Below, in pieces: positions 1-10,702 of a stretch of 64,000 nt of DNA (position 1 is the first letter of the stretch; each line of letters opens with the position of its first letter). The notes beneath the pieces are model-generated. The model was not told the origin of the DNA. It did not search any database and worked only from the letters and a program-made list of their open reading frames with translations. The position numbers were made by a program, and so were the translations under genes. Source of the DNA: Chionoecetes opilio (Eukaryota; Arthropoda; Malacostraca; Decapoda; Majidae); assembly GCA_016584305.1 (NCBI GenBank), contig JACEEZ010013467.1:89501-153500 (forward strand), in the 5' to 3' direction.

Positions 1-144
1 TCCTTTTTCCTTGCATCGCACCGGATTAAAACCGATACTACATCAGATTTTGCACCAAACACGGGCGCGTTAACCATTTCTGTCAATAAGGACGTTTCAC
101 TTGACCGAGTGGTTCTGGTGTATTTATGTTCATTACAATAGAAA

Positions 145-148
<4 letters not shown>

Positions 149-201
<53 letters not shown>

Positions 202-215
202 TTCAATCTGTGTGT

Positions 216-253
<38 letters not shown>

Positions 254-255
254 TG
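149..255. repeat. (GA)n followed by (GT)n microsatellites
   Basis: An uninterrupted GA tract of about 50 bp is followed by a GT tract of about 45 bp. Open frames across it (RERERE, VCVCVC) are repeat artefacts. Bases 1-148 show nothing recognisable. Confidence 0.95.
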
Positions 256-401
256 TAGCAGAAGTGGGCACCGCAAACGAAAATCCACTTCCGCAACCAC
301 AAGTCCGCAAATCCGCAAACCAATGATGAGATATTTTCTCTGCATATATTGCAAAAATAGAGGTAAAGCACTTTATGGTAGTAAATTTATATATTATTTA
401 C

Positions 402-403
<2 letters not shown>

Positions 404-492
<89 letters not shown>
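404..492. repeat. (TA)n microsatellite
   Basis: TA dinucleotides with one phase break. It directly abuts the left end of the element at 493, and TA resumes on the other side at 1264, so the element sits inside one TA tract. Confidence 0.95.
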
Positions 493-495
<3 letters not shown>

Positions 496-1263
496 GGAGG
501 TCCCGTTATACGAGCATTCGGTATACGAGAATCCGATGATCCGAGATGTGTACATTAGGGTCTATTTTCATAATACGAGATCAAAAATCCAATGATAAGA
601 CATTCAAACTGGGGTGAGTAAAATTATCAAGTTCAAAATGTGCGCCCTACCACTCCTGGGCTGGACAAAGGGGGATTTGATTGACCCCAGTGAGGTCACC
701 CGTAGCAAGCCATGACCTGAAGGGTAATTAAGCATATGGCGCGGCCAGACATTTAGGGGTAATTAGCAGGTGTGCGGCCCCAACCTTGGGACCGCAGTCA
801 GGTCACCCCTAGCAAGCTGTGACCTGAAGGGTAATTAAGCATATGGCACGGCGTGACCTTTAGGAGTAATTAACAGGTGTGCGGCCCCAACCTTGGGACC
901 GTTACACTACCTTCTCTTGTATCACGCGGCGTCCCCTACATTACAACGTCTTTTTTGCTTGTTATGCATGTTTTATGTTTAATTAATGTGCAGTTATGTT
1001 ATTTTGTGTGCTATTTTCTCTTACAGAATGCTTTTTCTACAGAATAGGTAGTACAGTAATATAGACGCTGTGTGTTTGTTGTGTTTGCTATAGTTTATTT
1101 TAGCTTGAAAAACATGTCTTTTTTTTTATTTAATTTTTTTTTTTTATGGGGTCCTGGAACCAAACCTATATTTTACCATTAGTTATGTGTTTCGTTATAC
1201 GAGATTTCGCTTTACGAGTATGCCAGGTGGAACCTAACTGCTCGTATCTTCGGGACCTCCCTG
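493..1263. mobile_element. TA-targeting MITE, family 1 copy A
   Basis: The ends are inverted: CAGGGAGGTCCCG at the left and CGGGACCTCCCTG at the right, flanked by TA on both sides. Subterminal sequence is rich in TACGAG words. The inside holds a direct duplication of about 110 bp (roughly 695-800 and 806-905). Copies B (7422-8955) and C (15724-16480) share the ends and interior. A TA duplication with CAG termini fits the Tc1/mariner-pogo (Tigger) superfamily. It is non-autonomous, with no transposase frame. Confidence 0.85.
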
Positions 1264-1265
1264 TA

Positions 1266-1289
1266 AAATATATATATTATATATATATA

Positions 1290-1324
<35 letters not shown>
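1266..1324. repeat. (TA)n microsatellite
   Basis: TA tract between two TA-targeting elements (493-1263 and 1325-2564). Confidence 0.9.
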
Positions 1325-1327
<3 letters not shown>

Positions 1328-2561
1328 TAAACCCTCTCGTATTCGGACTAATTGGGCCAAGGAGTGGTCCGAGTAATGCAAGGATCCGAATAATGCAGGG
1401 ATAAAATAATAAAAAAAAAAAAAAAAAATTCTAGGTGAATATAGAAAATTTCTAAGGCATGTAAATATCAATAAACATAAGATAAATCATGCAAATAAAT
1501 AAATCTACAGTAAAAATACACAATACAGTACTGTACAGGAGTAGTGTACAGTACTATTAGACCTATGTCTGGCAGCGGCAGCCGGCAGCAGTATCATGAT
1601 GGCAGAGATTTCCTCCTCCTTCTTGGTGTTGTCTGTAGGGCTGCGAGGACCTCTTGAGGAGCCCTATGATCCCTGGTGATATCCTATGATGCTATCACAG
1701 GCGTGGTAGCTGACCTGTCTTCTTCAGGAAGGCACAGGTGAGGCGGATGACAGCGTGTTGTCCTGAGAGGTAGGCAGGGCGCTAGGTAGGGCAGGTCGCT
1801 CGCCAGCAGGGTGGGCAGGGTTTTACGTCATTACTAGTTATTATATATCGTAGTGATTATGGTGAGCTGTTATATACACTCGTCATTATTTAGGTCAGTG
1901 TAGTACCGCGTGTCACCTTAAATAAGGGTTATTTAAAGGTGTTCAGGTGGCGGGGTAGCCAGTGACAGGTAAACATTCTTGCCACGGCCACCCCGTAACA
2001 CTAATGGAAAAAGTGTCCGTGTGATATGACCTTTAAAGGCCGTGTCAAACGTCTTGTTGACTTGTGATTGATCGAAAAGTTTTAGAAAGTTTGTCATTGG
2101 CTGGTGACTGATGACAAGTTTGATGACGTCATTACTCGTCCAAGCCAGTCAGTTCCTACCTGTTAACTACCTAACGAGGGAGGCTTGCTGGATACGGTAG
2201 TAAGGGCAGGTAGTATGTAGGCGGTGGGAGAGCGGGTGGTAGCTGGAGATACGACCTCCGTTGCTGGATCTGGATCTGGGTCCAAGGCTCAATGGCCACA
2301 GATCATTCCCCAATGCAACATTTGGACACAACAAAGAAACCACAATTACAGTATGCAAAGTATATGCTCAGTGATGGATCATAAATGCTCTGCCTGGCTG
2401 CCTGGGCCTCTAACCTCACTGACTCACATCATGACACCCTACCTACCCCCCGAAAAAGAAAAACAAATAGTAAAAAAAAGAAAAAAAGAAAAAAAGGAGG
2501 AGGTACAGGTCTGAATAATGTTGAAGTCCGAATAATGATGGTCCGAATACGAGAGGGTTTA

Positions 2562-2564
<3 letters not shown>
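1325..2564. mobile_element. TA-targeting MITE, family 2
   Basis: Perfect 24-bp terminal inverted repeats (1325-1348 and 2541-2564, beginning CAGTAAACCCTCTCG) flanked by TA. The interior shares blocks with the inside of copy B (7422-8955) and the composite element 15376-20341, including a GTCAGTGTAG...TTAAATAAGGG block near 1890-1935. No transposase frame is visible. Inferred Tigger/pogo-derived non-autonomous element. Confidence 0.88.
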
Positions 2565-2640
<76 letters not shown>

Positions 2641-2652
2641 ATATATATATAT
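2565..2652. repeat. (TA)n microsatellite
   Basis: TA tract continuing directly from the right terminus of the element ending at 2564. Confidence 0.95.
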
Positions 2653-2778
2653 TAGCATTTTGTTCCTACTTACCCCTCAGCGCCCCACAGATGTTATAGC
2701 TCACATTTTTTCACCTTCCCCTCATTGTGACCACTCACTCAATATATCAAATTTAGTGCACACAAAGGGGCAAATGTT

Positions 2779-3121
2779 TGTTTTTGTTTTTTTACATCCT
2801 AGCCTATAGCCTGTTATGCAGTGACCTCCAGGGGTGGGATGGTAGGCCCTGGAGGTTCACTTAAGGGCTGTGATGGTTGGCCCTCGCCCGAGTTGGCACA
2901 GGCAGGATTTTTCTGGTGACGCCTGTGATTGACGCTCATGCTGCCCTGTGTCCTCCGATGCACTGGCAATCGAAGGTAGAGTTAATGGGCAGCATGTGGG
3001 TTTTCTTAGGCCACTCGACGGTACAGAAAGTTATTAATGGATTTTGGTTCTCATCGGAGATCAAACTCGTGTCACCGAAAACGCCACTCGGAGACACTAA
3101 CCACTCTGCTACCGTCTTCCC
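2779..3121 (-). mobile_element. tRNA-derived SINE, family 1 (reverse copy)
   Basis: Read on the minus strand it begins with a tRNA-like head (GTAGCAGAGTGGTTAG, A-box like), then a degenerate B-box region (GAGTTTGATCTCCGA). A conserved body and an A-rich tail follow (poly-T at 2779-2793 on the plus strand). The full plus-strand copy is at 21996-22341 and a body fragment at 50640-50875. The 88-aa and 65-aa frames here lie within SINE sequence. Confidence 0.85.
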
Positions 3122-3125
3122 AAAT

Positions 3126-3385
3126 AAGAACATAAGAAAATAAGGAAGCTACAAGAGACTGAGAGACCTACACGTGGTAGTTCCTGTTACTTAACACTAC
3201 CTACATCCACCTCGCATCCCCATCCATGAATTTATCTAGCCTCCTTTTAAAGCTCCCTAATGACTCTGCACTAACTACCTGTCTACTCAGTCCGTTCCAA
3301 TAATTTACCACCATATTTGTGAACCAGTTTTTCCCTATTTCTTTTTTTCAATCTTACCTTTTCCAGCTTGAATCCGTTACTATGT
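3126..3385 (-). mobile_element. LINE 3' end (CR1-like family), 5'-truncated
   Basis: Same 3' terminal sequence as the longer copy at 38476-39290. It has the ACATAAGAAAATAAGGAAG border, then CCATCCATGAA, then the antisense of the ORF2 C-terminus (reverse-strand words for NWFTNRVV and GFKLEK). It ends near the word for TTCAAGCTGGAAAAG. Only the last 260 bp remain, typical of 5'-truncated reverse transcripts. Confidence 0.8.
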
Positions 3386-3399
3386 GACGAAAACTCGAA

Positions 3400-3790
3400 A
3401 ACGTTTTCGACGACTTTCATAAGTGAAAAAATTATATTGGTAAATTTTTGACATAACATTCAATATCTCAATATCTACAAGAGATAATTGACTTCTGATT
3501 ATCGATAGAGCATTGGATAGAACACATCAAGTTTAACAACTTTGCTTCTATGCATTTTTACTCTCGGCCTAATAGTTACGGAGTAAAATGTTTTTATAAG
3601 GAAACGTTGGGGGAAATATATCAGTGATATTAATACCCTATCTAATAACCCCTATTAAGAGTATATATAATTAGAGGGGCAGGAAATTATATACCCTTAA
3701 TAGGGGTACAATAATATACCCCTAGTAATCTCCTACGAGATACTTTAATAAATTATGTGAAAATACCTGGATCTTATATATCCATATAGG
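3400..3790. repeat. ~490-bp AT-rich satellite, unit 1 (partial)
   Basis: Shares long blocks (AACAACTTTGCTTCTATGCA, CTAATAGTTACGGAGTAA, TTAATAGGGGTACAATAA) with 4480-4828 joined to 5704-5850 and with 5850-6137. It matters because it preserves the uninterrupted sequence AATATATCAGTGATATTAAT, which is split by an insertion in unit 2. Confidence 0.7.
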
Positions 3791-3826
3791 TTTGGTGAGG
3801 TTGGGTTAGGTTAGGTCAGAGCTGGG

Positions 3827-4347
3827 CACTAAATACATTGAATGTATTTAAATACTAAATACATGGGAGAAATGTATTTAAATACTAAATACATTTTACG
3901 AATGTATTTAGATACTAAATACTAAATACATCAATTATATAAATACATTTGTAAATACATTTTAAATAAACACAAATTTTAACATGTCCGAAAAAAATGG
4001 ATTTCCTTAGGATTTCTTTAGATTTTGCGTTTCCTTAGAAATGTCCTTCTCAGGCCTAAATTCCCTTAAAATAAGGAAATTTCCTTGAAAGTGGAAACAC
4101 TGGTTCACTGTAACATCAGGATTGCCAGATAGTTGGGCGGGTTTATGGCCAAATTAACTGATAAAAAAGTATTTACATTTTAGTATTATGAGTATTTAAA
4201 GACAATGTATTTAAATACTCATAAAAGTATTTAAATACTGTATTTAAATACATGACAACCAATGTATTTATAAATACATTTCTAAATACACAAATGTATT
4301 TAAATACGTATTTAAATACAAATGTATTTAAATACTGCCCAGCTCTG
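3827..4347. mobile_element. hAT-type MITE with perfect 8-bp target duplication
   Basis: Termini are CAGAGCTGGGCA at the left and TGCCCAGCTCTG at the right. The 8 bp on each side are identical, GGTTAGGT (3819-3826 and 4348-4355). The interior is dominated by ATGTATTTAAATAC words in both orientations, so it can fold extensively. TIR and 8-bp TSD fit the hAT superfamily. No coding capacity. Confidence 0.92.
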
Positions 4348-4830
4348 GGTTAGGTTTTATTTATTTTGTTTTGCCAAGGAAATTATTAGTCCTAGAGGAA
4401 ATACTAATAGGGTAACAACAAACAAACGTTAAGCTTGAGGTGTTTTACCTATTGATATAATAGGTATCTAAAAAAATGGGTACACCTTTGATTTTCAGTA
4501 AAAAATAATATTTTCTTAAATAACTCAAAAACTATGAGGTTTACATGAAATTTCTAGGATAGTGTAAATATAAAGCTTGAGCAGGCCTTCCTGATGAGCC
4601 ACAGCAAAATGAATTTGGAGTTTAAATAAGTGAGAAAATTGTATTGGTGTATTCTTGACATGCTATCAAATATCTCATAATCTACAAGAAATATTTGACT
4701 TCTGATAATGGCATTGGATAGAACACACCAAGCTTAACAACTTTGCTTCTATGCATTTTTACTCGTGGCCTAATAGTTACGGAGTAATATGCTTTTATAA
4801 GGAAACATAAGGTGAAATATATCTGATACT

Positions 4831-5607
4831 AGCCGCAAAGCCGCCCTCCGGGCGGACTTTTTGGCTAGCTCCTGCGGAGGGCTATTGGTGGGCCTTCGGC
4901 CCACCACCTGTGTTTGGTGGGACGTCGGCCCACCAAACACAGACTCTTCAGATAGCCCCTTCTAGCTTTCCTGAAATCATGGATGTAGAAATGTATGTAT
5001 TAATGCCAACCCATTCACATCACCCCCAACCCATTCACTCACCCATTACCCATCACCCCCCACCCATTCACTCACCCATTACCCCCCATCCATTCACTCA
5101 CCCATTACCCATCACCACACACCCATTCACTCACCCATTACCCATCACCCCCCACCCATTCACTCACCCATTACCCCCCATCCATTCACTCACCCATTAC
5201 CCCCCATCCATTCACTCACCCATTACCCATCACCACACACCCATTCACTCACCCATTACCCATCACCCCCCACCTATTCCCTCACCCATCACCGATCACC
5301 CGCAACCCATCACCCCCACCCATTCACTCACCCATCACCCCACACCCATTACCCATCACCCCACCCATTCACTCACCCATTACCCATCACCCTACATCAA
5401 GGTTTCCTCAATTCTCGCAACCCACTTTTTTGTTTCACAATTCTCGCTAATAGGCTGCTAAAAAAAAGAAGAAAAAAAGTGATCGGATCATCTCATAAGT
5501 GGGCTTTAAATGTGCCCCTGGTCAAGCTGGTTCCAAAACTGTGCCATATGATGGGATTGTGCCAAGGGGGGCGGCACCTATCGCGGACACACACACACAC
5601 ACACACA

Positions 5608-5680
<73 letters not shown>

Positions 5681-5703
5681 ACTTTCGCTTATATTATTAT
5701 AGA
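4831..5703. mobile_element. Dispersed repeat beginning AGCCGCAAAG and ending ATTATTATAGAT, copy 1
   Basis: A second, shorter copy lies at 45061-45662 with the same ends. The order is a GC-rich head with short palindromes, then an internal minisatellite of CCATTCACTCACCCATTACC units (about 5010-5390), a GATCATCTCATAAGTGGGC block, a (CA)n expansion (5586-5682), and the tail CTTTCGCTTATATTATTATAGAT. It splits satellite unit 2. It resembles a SINE- or RTE-type non-LTR repeat by its 3' end, but I cannot assign the family. The 183-aa frame is the minisatellite. Confidence 0.7.
5586..5682. repeat. (CA)n microsatellite
   Basis: About 97 bp of CA with two GACA interruptions, inside the dispersed repeat. 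It is absent from the second copy, which has only GACAGACAGACAC at the same place, so it expanded locally. Confidence 0.95.
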
Positions 5704-6631
5704 TTAATACCCTATTTAATAATCCCAATTAAGAGTATATATTATTAGAGGGTACGATATGATATACCCTTAATAGGGGTACAATAATATACCCCTGGTA
5801 CAATAATATACCCCTAATAATCTCCTGAGAGATACTTTGTGAAAACTCCTTTGATTTTCAGTAAAAGATCCAATTTTCTTAAATAACTCGAAAACTATGA
5901 GGTTTACAGGAAATTTCTATGATAGAGTAAAGATAAAGCTTGAGCAGGCCTTTCTGATGAGCCATAGCAAAATCAATTTGGAGTTTAAATAAGTGAGGGA
6001 ATTGTATTGGTGTATTTTTGACATACTATTAAATATCTCATAATCTACAAAAGATAATTGACTTCTAATAATGGCATTGGATAGAACACATCAAGCTTAA
6101 CAACTTTGCTTCTATGCATTTTTAATCGCGGCCTAATTAGACTAGGAATATAATCTCAAAATTTTACATGAGGGGTAACGGTTTGTTACAAGCTATCACC
6201 CATGCTAAGATTGAACCATGACACCTCCTGAGCAATATTAGCCTGGATGAACTTGATATTTTGATTTGGGACCTCACAGTGGGTTATTTTGTGTAAGAGG
6301 TCAATCGTGAAATATCAGATTTTCTGGAAAATACAAAAATGTCAATAAAATGACCAATAATGCCGTTACAAACTTTATTTTGGTGTCAAAATGAGCAGAA
6401 TAACAAGCCATATTGTAAAAATATTGTTTTATGCTATAATAATGAGTATAGACTAGGAATATTATATGAAAAGGGGCCAATCGCGAAATATCGGATTTTC
6501 TCGTATATACAAAAATGTCAATAGAATGACCAATAATGCAGGTACAAACTTATATTTGGTGTCAAAAGGAGCAGAATAACAAGCCATATTGTAAAAATAT
6601 TGGTTTATGCTATAATAATGAGTAGGTTTGA

Positions 6632-7312
6632 CCCTTTCACGCACGAAAAGTTTAATAAGTTTTTCCGTCCACTGCGACATCCGTCTTATGCTCCCTAAGG
6701 GGCCCCGCGAAATGGCCAGACTGTGCGGCGAATAATTTTTTTATGTTATCAATTTCACCAACGTATATTCTTTTTTCCTGGCATTATTATATATCATTGG
6801 TTTTGCAAGAGATTATTCTGCCTTATGAAAGAAAAAAATAACAAGAAATGCAAATAAATAGCGGAATTTACCGACTCCGAAAAATATTGAGTAAAGAGAA
6901 ATAAGAAATATTTACGTTCACCATTTCGTAGCTCGAAACTTCCTGAGTCAACTTTTTATGATTTATATGCCAATAAAAGCGGATTTTTATGAGGATTCCA
7001 ACGCTTTCATTATAATTTTCATATGATAATTATGGCCAGCTCGGGACACGTTTTAAAGGGACGACAATACGCGCGCACAGGGTGCCTGCTGAGTGGAAAC
7101 TGACACACAAACCCTTATCATTTCACATCCACTCACACGAGAGAGTTGACAATTAGTTTATTTTATAGGTCTAGGTTGGATCTTTGACGCAATTCTGATA
7201 AATACTTTATTTTTGGCAAATTTTTAACTGTTTTTTGACGCAAATTCGCGTCAAAAACTCAGATTGCAGACGGGCCCATTTTAACGCAATCGCGTCACCG
7301 TGCGTGAAAAGG
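6632..7312. mobile_element. TTAA-targeting MITE (piggyBac-like ends)
   Basis: Left end is CCCTTTCACGCACG after TTGA (a one-base variant of TTAA). The right end, read inward, is CCTTTTCACGCACG after TTAA (7313-7316). The right arm of the foldback element keeps the empty site TTAA at 10170-10173. TTAA plus CCY termini fit piggyBac. No transposase is seen. Confidence 0.82.
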
Positions 7313-7421
7313 TTAATTACTTATTACAAACATAACATACATCTAGTGAAAATTTAAGTAACGCAACAGTGAACGATGGACGAAAAAGGCGCATCATTGC
7401 ATATATGCAAGTTTACATGTA

Positions 7422-8955
7422 CAGGGAGGTCCCGAAGATACGAGCAGTTAGGTTCCACCTGGCATACTCGTAAAGCGAAATCTCGTATAACGAAACACAT
7501 AACTAATGGTAAAATATAGGTTTGGTTCCAGGACCCCATCAATAAAAAAAAAAAAAAAAAACTATGTTTTTCAAGCTAAAATAAACTATAGCAAACACAA
7601 CAAACACACAGCGTCTATATTACCTACACTGTACTACCTGTTCTGTAGAAAAACCATTCTGAAAGAGAAAATAGCACACAAAATAACATAACTGCACATT
7701 AATTAAACATAAAACATAAATGATGTCATCAAGCTCATCATCAGTCACCAGCCAATGATAAACTGTTTTTAAAACTTCTCGACCAATCACAAGTCAGAGA
7801 GACATATTTCCGGGCAAGAACGGCATGCCAGACTGCCTCTCTCTGCCTTGTCCCCGTCATCTCAAACTAATTCTCGTTTTATTTGGAATGCTTGCGTTTT
7901 AAGGAGTTTTAATGTATCAGATAGTAAGATATATAAGTAAGGAGCCTGTGTTGCTAGTGTTTTGGTGGTAGAAGGTGTGTATGTGGGTTGAAATAGTGAA
8001 TATTCGTGTCATTGGGCGGCCCCGCGGCAAGAATTTTTCTCCATCACTCTGCCCCGCCAGTCGCGCCTCATCATAGCATCTTTAAATCACCCTTATTTAA
8101 GGTGAAACACGGTGCTACATTGATATAGATAATGACACGTGTATATAACATCACACCATAATCACTAAGTTGTATAATAACGAGTAATAAGACGTTTAAT
8201 CCTGCCCAAACCTACCGTGGCGGCTCCAACGGCGCCGCCACTCAAAACTTTTGAGTAAAAACCCGCCGTCATCTGCCTCACCTATGCCTTCCTGAAGACA
8301 GTCAGCTCCCACGCCTGTGACAGCACCATAGGATATCACCAGGGCTCATAGGATTCTTCAAGGGGTTCTCGCTCCCCTACTAAATATTACCAAAGACATC
8401 TATCTCCCTTGGTCTAATGGTGTTGATATCCACCTCACGGGCTTCATGGGCTGGCTCATGCTGCTGCTGCTGCTGCCAAAGGCCATGCTGCCAAACGTGG
8501 ATGAGTCCCTTGCTTGTATTTCATCTCTCTACTCATATATATGAATGATATCCATCCAAATGCAATCATATATCTACATTCACCTAGAGAAATGATATTT
8601 CATAGCATACCAAACAATAATAAGCGAGCCTGGAGACTTCCTACCTCTGCTAATACCAGTCTCGAGCAGTCGTTGGCCAGTCTGCACGTTATTTTCAGAT
8701 TGATTATCGTACAACCTTAGGTAAAATCATATATGTAGTCAGTAAATGTTTATAATTTTAGTAAATAACTTGTAATTTACTTTAGTAAATAACTTTTAAT
8801 TTACTTTAGTAAATAACTTGGTAATTTTACTCACCCCAGTTTGAATGTCGTAACATTGGATTTTCGAGCTCGTATATTGAAAATAGACCCTAATTTACAC
8901 ATCTCGTATCATCGGATTCTCGTATATCGAATGCTCGTATAACGGGACCTCCCTG
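7422..8955. mobile_element. TA-targeting MITE, family 1 copy B (reverse orientation)
   Basis: Termini CAGGGAGGTCCCG and CGGGACCTCCCTG flanked by TA (7420-7421 and 8956-8957). The right foldback arm preserves the unoccupied target CATGTACATG at 10061-10070, so the TA duplication is proved internally. It is longer than copies A and C. Its middle (about 7720-8760) matches the interior of the composite element 15376-20341 in reverse. Confidence 0.9.
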
Positions 8956-8990
8956 TACATGAAATGAAATGAAGGAATGTCGTGTTTAAG

Positions 8991-9845
8991 TCACTCAGAG
9001 TCCGTTTCAATTACCACACTGTATGGGTTGTGACACACTCCGTTATTACAGGTACATGCAACTATGCACTTCAAGTTCTTGGCCCTACAAGAGCATCTGC
9101 AAGTTGCACAATTTTTGCACTTGCAGCAGACTATGTCTGTGAACTCGTTTGGCAGAGGATCGTCCACACTGACGTGTGGGTGTAGTCTCCTCGTAGCATC
9201 CTCGTACCATCCACTTCCAATGGGCGACTCGATTTCAGGGATTGGTACATCTGCCTGGAACCACACCTGAGCCTGCTTGTGTGCGCGTTTGATGTGTTGT
9301 TCAAGACATTTTCGACTTGAATGAAGCTTTTCTTGGTCTTTGGTGCCCTTTTGAAACATGCGGTATCGCACATCGTTGATGTTAGTTTCGTCCGAAGCTG
9401 GTGAGTAAATGCGGCAGAAGAACTCTTCCACACTCTGTATGGTGGATTCTGACAGCGTGCCACGTCCGAGGTCATCAAGCAATGCTCCGTGTTGCTGGAA
9501 TACCTTCCATGTCGTATTTTTCCCGTGTCCACTTGGTTGACTGACTGTGTCACATCCTGTAACCGCATGGTACACCAGGATGTTACGCTGCATGGTCGGT
9601 GTCAACTGTATGTCGTGCACAGCCACATAATGCCGTTCCTGCCTTCTGCCAGTTCTCATCCAGAGCTCTCCACTTAATTGTCCCGCGAAGTGTGTGAGCA
9701 GTACCAATACGTCAGTGTCCCTGCAGGAGACTATGATCCGTTCGTATCCATCCATATAGGCCGCCTTGGCATGCAATATTATACGTGTATCGGCCTCCTC
9801 GTGAGATGATTGCAGCTGTTCAACATCAGACCCCTGTGACGATCC
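8991..9845 (-). CDS. Partial protein with EEAD / DTDVLVL / GCDT motifs and Cys-rich tail
   Basis: The frame extends up to 10040 (349 aa), but its first ~62 residues are antisense of its own C-terminus, because the inverted arm begins at about 9850. Only 8991-9845 is believable as coding. In full-frame numbering it has EEADTR at 81-86, a strand-like IIVS followed by DTDVLVLL at 108-115, and TGCDT at 161-165. A charged helical stretch follows, then a tail at about 304-340 with many CxC and CxxC pairs. The order EAD, DTD, GCD is reminiscent of PIN/FEN-type nuclease acidic motifs. I recall similar uncharacterised proteins in marine invertebrates. Function is not established, and the N-terminus is missing here. 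Confidence 0.55.
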   Translation of the reverse strand, partial: GSSQGSDVEQLQSSHEEADTRIILHAKAAYMDGYERIIVSCRDTDVLVLLTHFAGQLSGELWMRTGRRQERHYVAVHDIQLTPTMQRNILVYHAVTGCDTVSQPSGHGKNTTWKVFQQHGALLDDLGRGTLSESTIQSVEEFFCRIYSPASDETNINDVRYRMFQKGTKDQEKLHSSRKCLEQHIKRAHKQAQVWFQADVPIPEIESPIGSGWYEDATRRLHPHVSVDDPLPNEFTDIVCCKCKNCATCRCSCRAKNLKCIVACTCNNGVCHNPYSVVIETDSE

Positions 9846-10702
9846 TGTGACAGTGTGGACGATCCTCTGCCAAGCGAGTTCACAGACATAGTCTGCTGCA
9901 AGTGCAAAAATTGTGCAACTTCCAGATGCTCTTGTAGGGCCAAGAACTTGAAGTGCATAGTTGCATGTACCTGTAATAACGGAGTGTGTCACGACCCATA
10001 CAGTGTGGCAATTGAAAGGGACTCTGAGTGACTTAAACACGACATTCCTTCATTTCATTTCATGTACATGTAAACTTGCATATATGCAATGATGCGCCTT
10101 TTTCGTCCATCGTTCACTGTTGCATTACTTAAATTTTCACTAGATGTATGTTATGTTTGTAATAAGTTATTAAATCTACTCAAATTATTATAGCATAAAC
10201 CAATATTTTTACAATATGGCTTGTTATTCTGCTCCTTTTGACACCAAATATAAGCTTGTACCTGCATTATTGGTCATTTTATTGACATTTTTGTATTTTC
10301 CAGAAAATCTGATATTTCGCGATTGACCTCTTTCACAAAATAACCCACTGTGAGGTCCCAAATAAAAATATCAAGTTCATTCAGGCTAATATTGCTCAGG
10401 AGGTGTCATGGTTCAATCCTAGTATGGGTGATAGCTTGTAACAAACCGTTACCTCATGTGATTTCTGGGCCCCTTTTCACATAATATTCCTAGTCTATAA
10501 GGTTTACAGGAAATTTCTAAGATAGAGTAAAGATAGAGCTTGAGCATGCCTTTCCCATGAGTGCGGCAAGTGTTGTGTGTGGCCTCACGTCATGGTGATG
10601 CTTGTTCTTGAAGGCTGGTGTCGTGATGGAGGTGGTCTGCAGTGGAAGTAGCTGTTGAGGCAGTGATGATCTTTTCGGCTTTGTTGTGTTTGGTGTTCTG
10701 TT

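Larger units (their letters stand above)
4440..6137. repeat. ~490-bp AT-rich satellite, units 2 and 3
   Basis: The phrase TTTGATTTTCAGTAAAA recurs at about 4487 and 5850. After subtracting the 4831-5703 insertion this gives a period close to 490 bp. Unit 3 is cut at 6137 by the foldback element, and related sequence (AAGGTTTACAGGAAATTTCT) resumes at 10498. Confidence 0.65.
6138..10493. mobile_element. Foldback-type element with long inverted arms
   Basis: Both ends carry TAGACTAGGAATAT in inverted orientation (6138 and about 10493). The left arm (6138-9178) and right arm (9850-10493) are inverted copies of each other once two insertions in the left arm are removed: 6632-7312 and 7422-8955. 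The start of the left arm also repeats itself directly (6141 and 6447). The loop between the arms holds the body of a reverse ORF (8991 to about 9845). I do not recognise the superfamily. Confidence 0.7.

Noticed and set aside
101..595. 164-aa ORF at the left end
   Set aside because: Runs through GA, GT and TA microsatellites, with no real protein sequence.
3795..3826. Telomere
   Set aside because: Only a few TTAGG-like units in the middle of the window. An interstitial short repeat, not a chromosome end.
4910..5461. 183-aa His/Pro-rich ORF
   Set aside because: Translation of the CCATTCACTCACCCATTACC minisatellite inside a dispersed repeat. The second copy has a shorter version.
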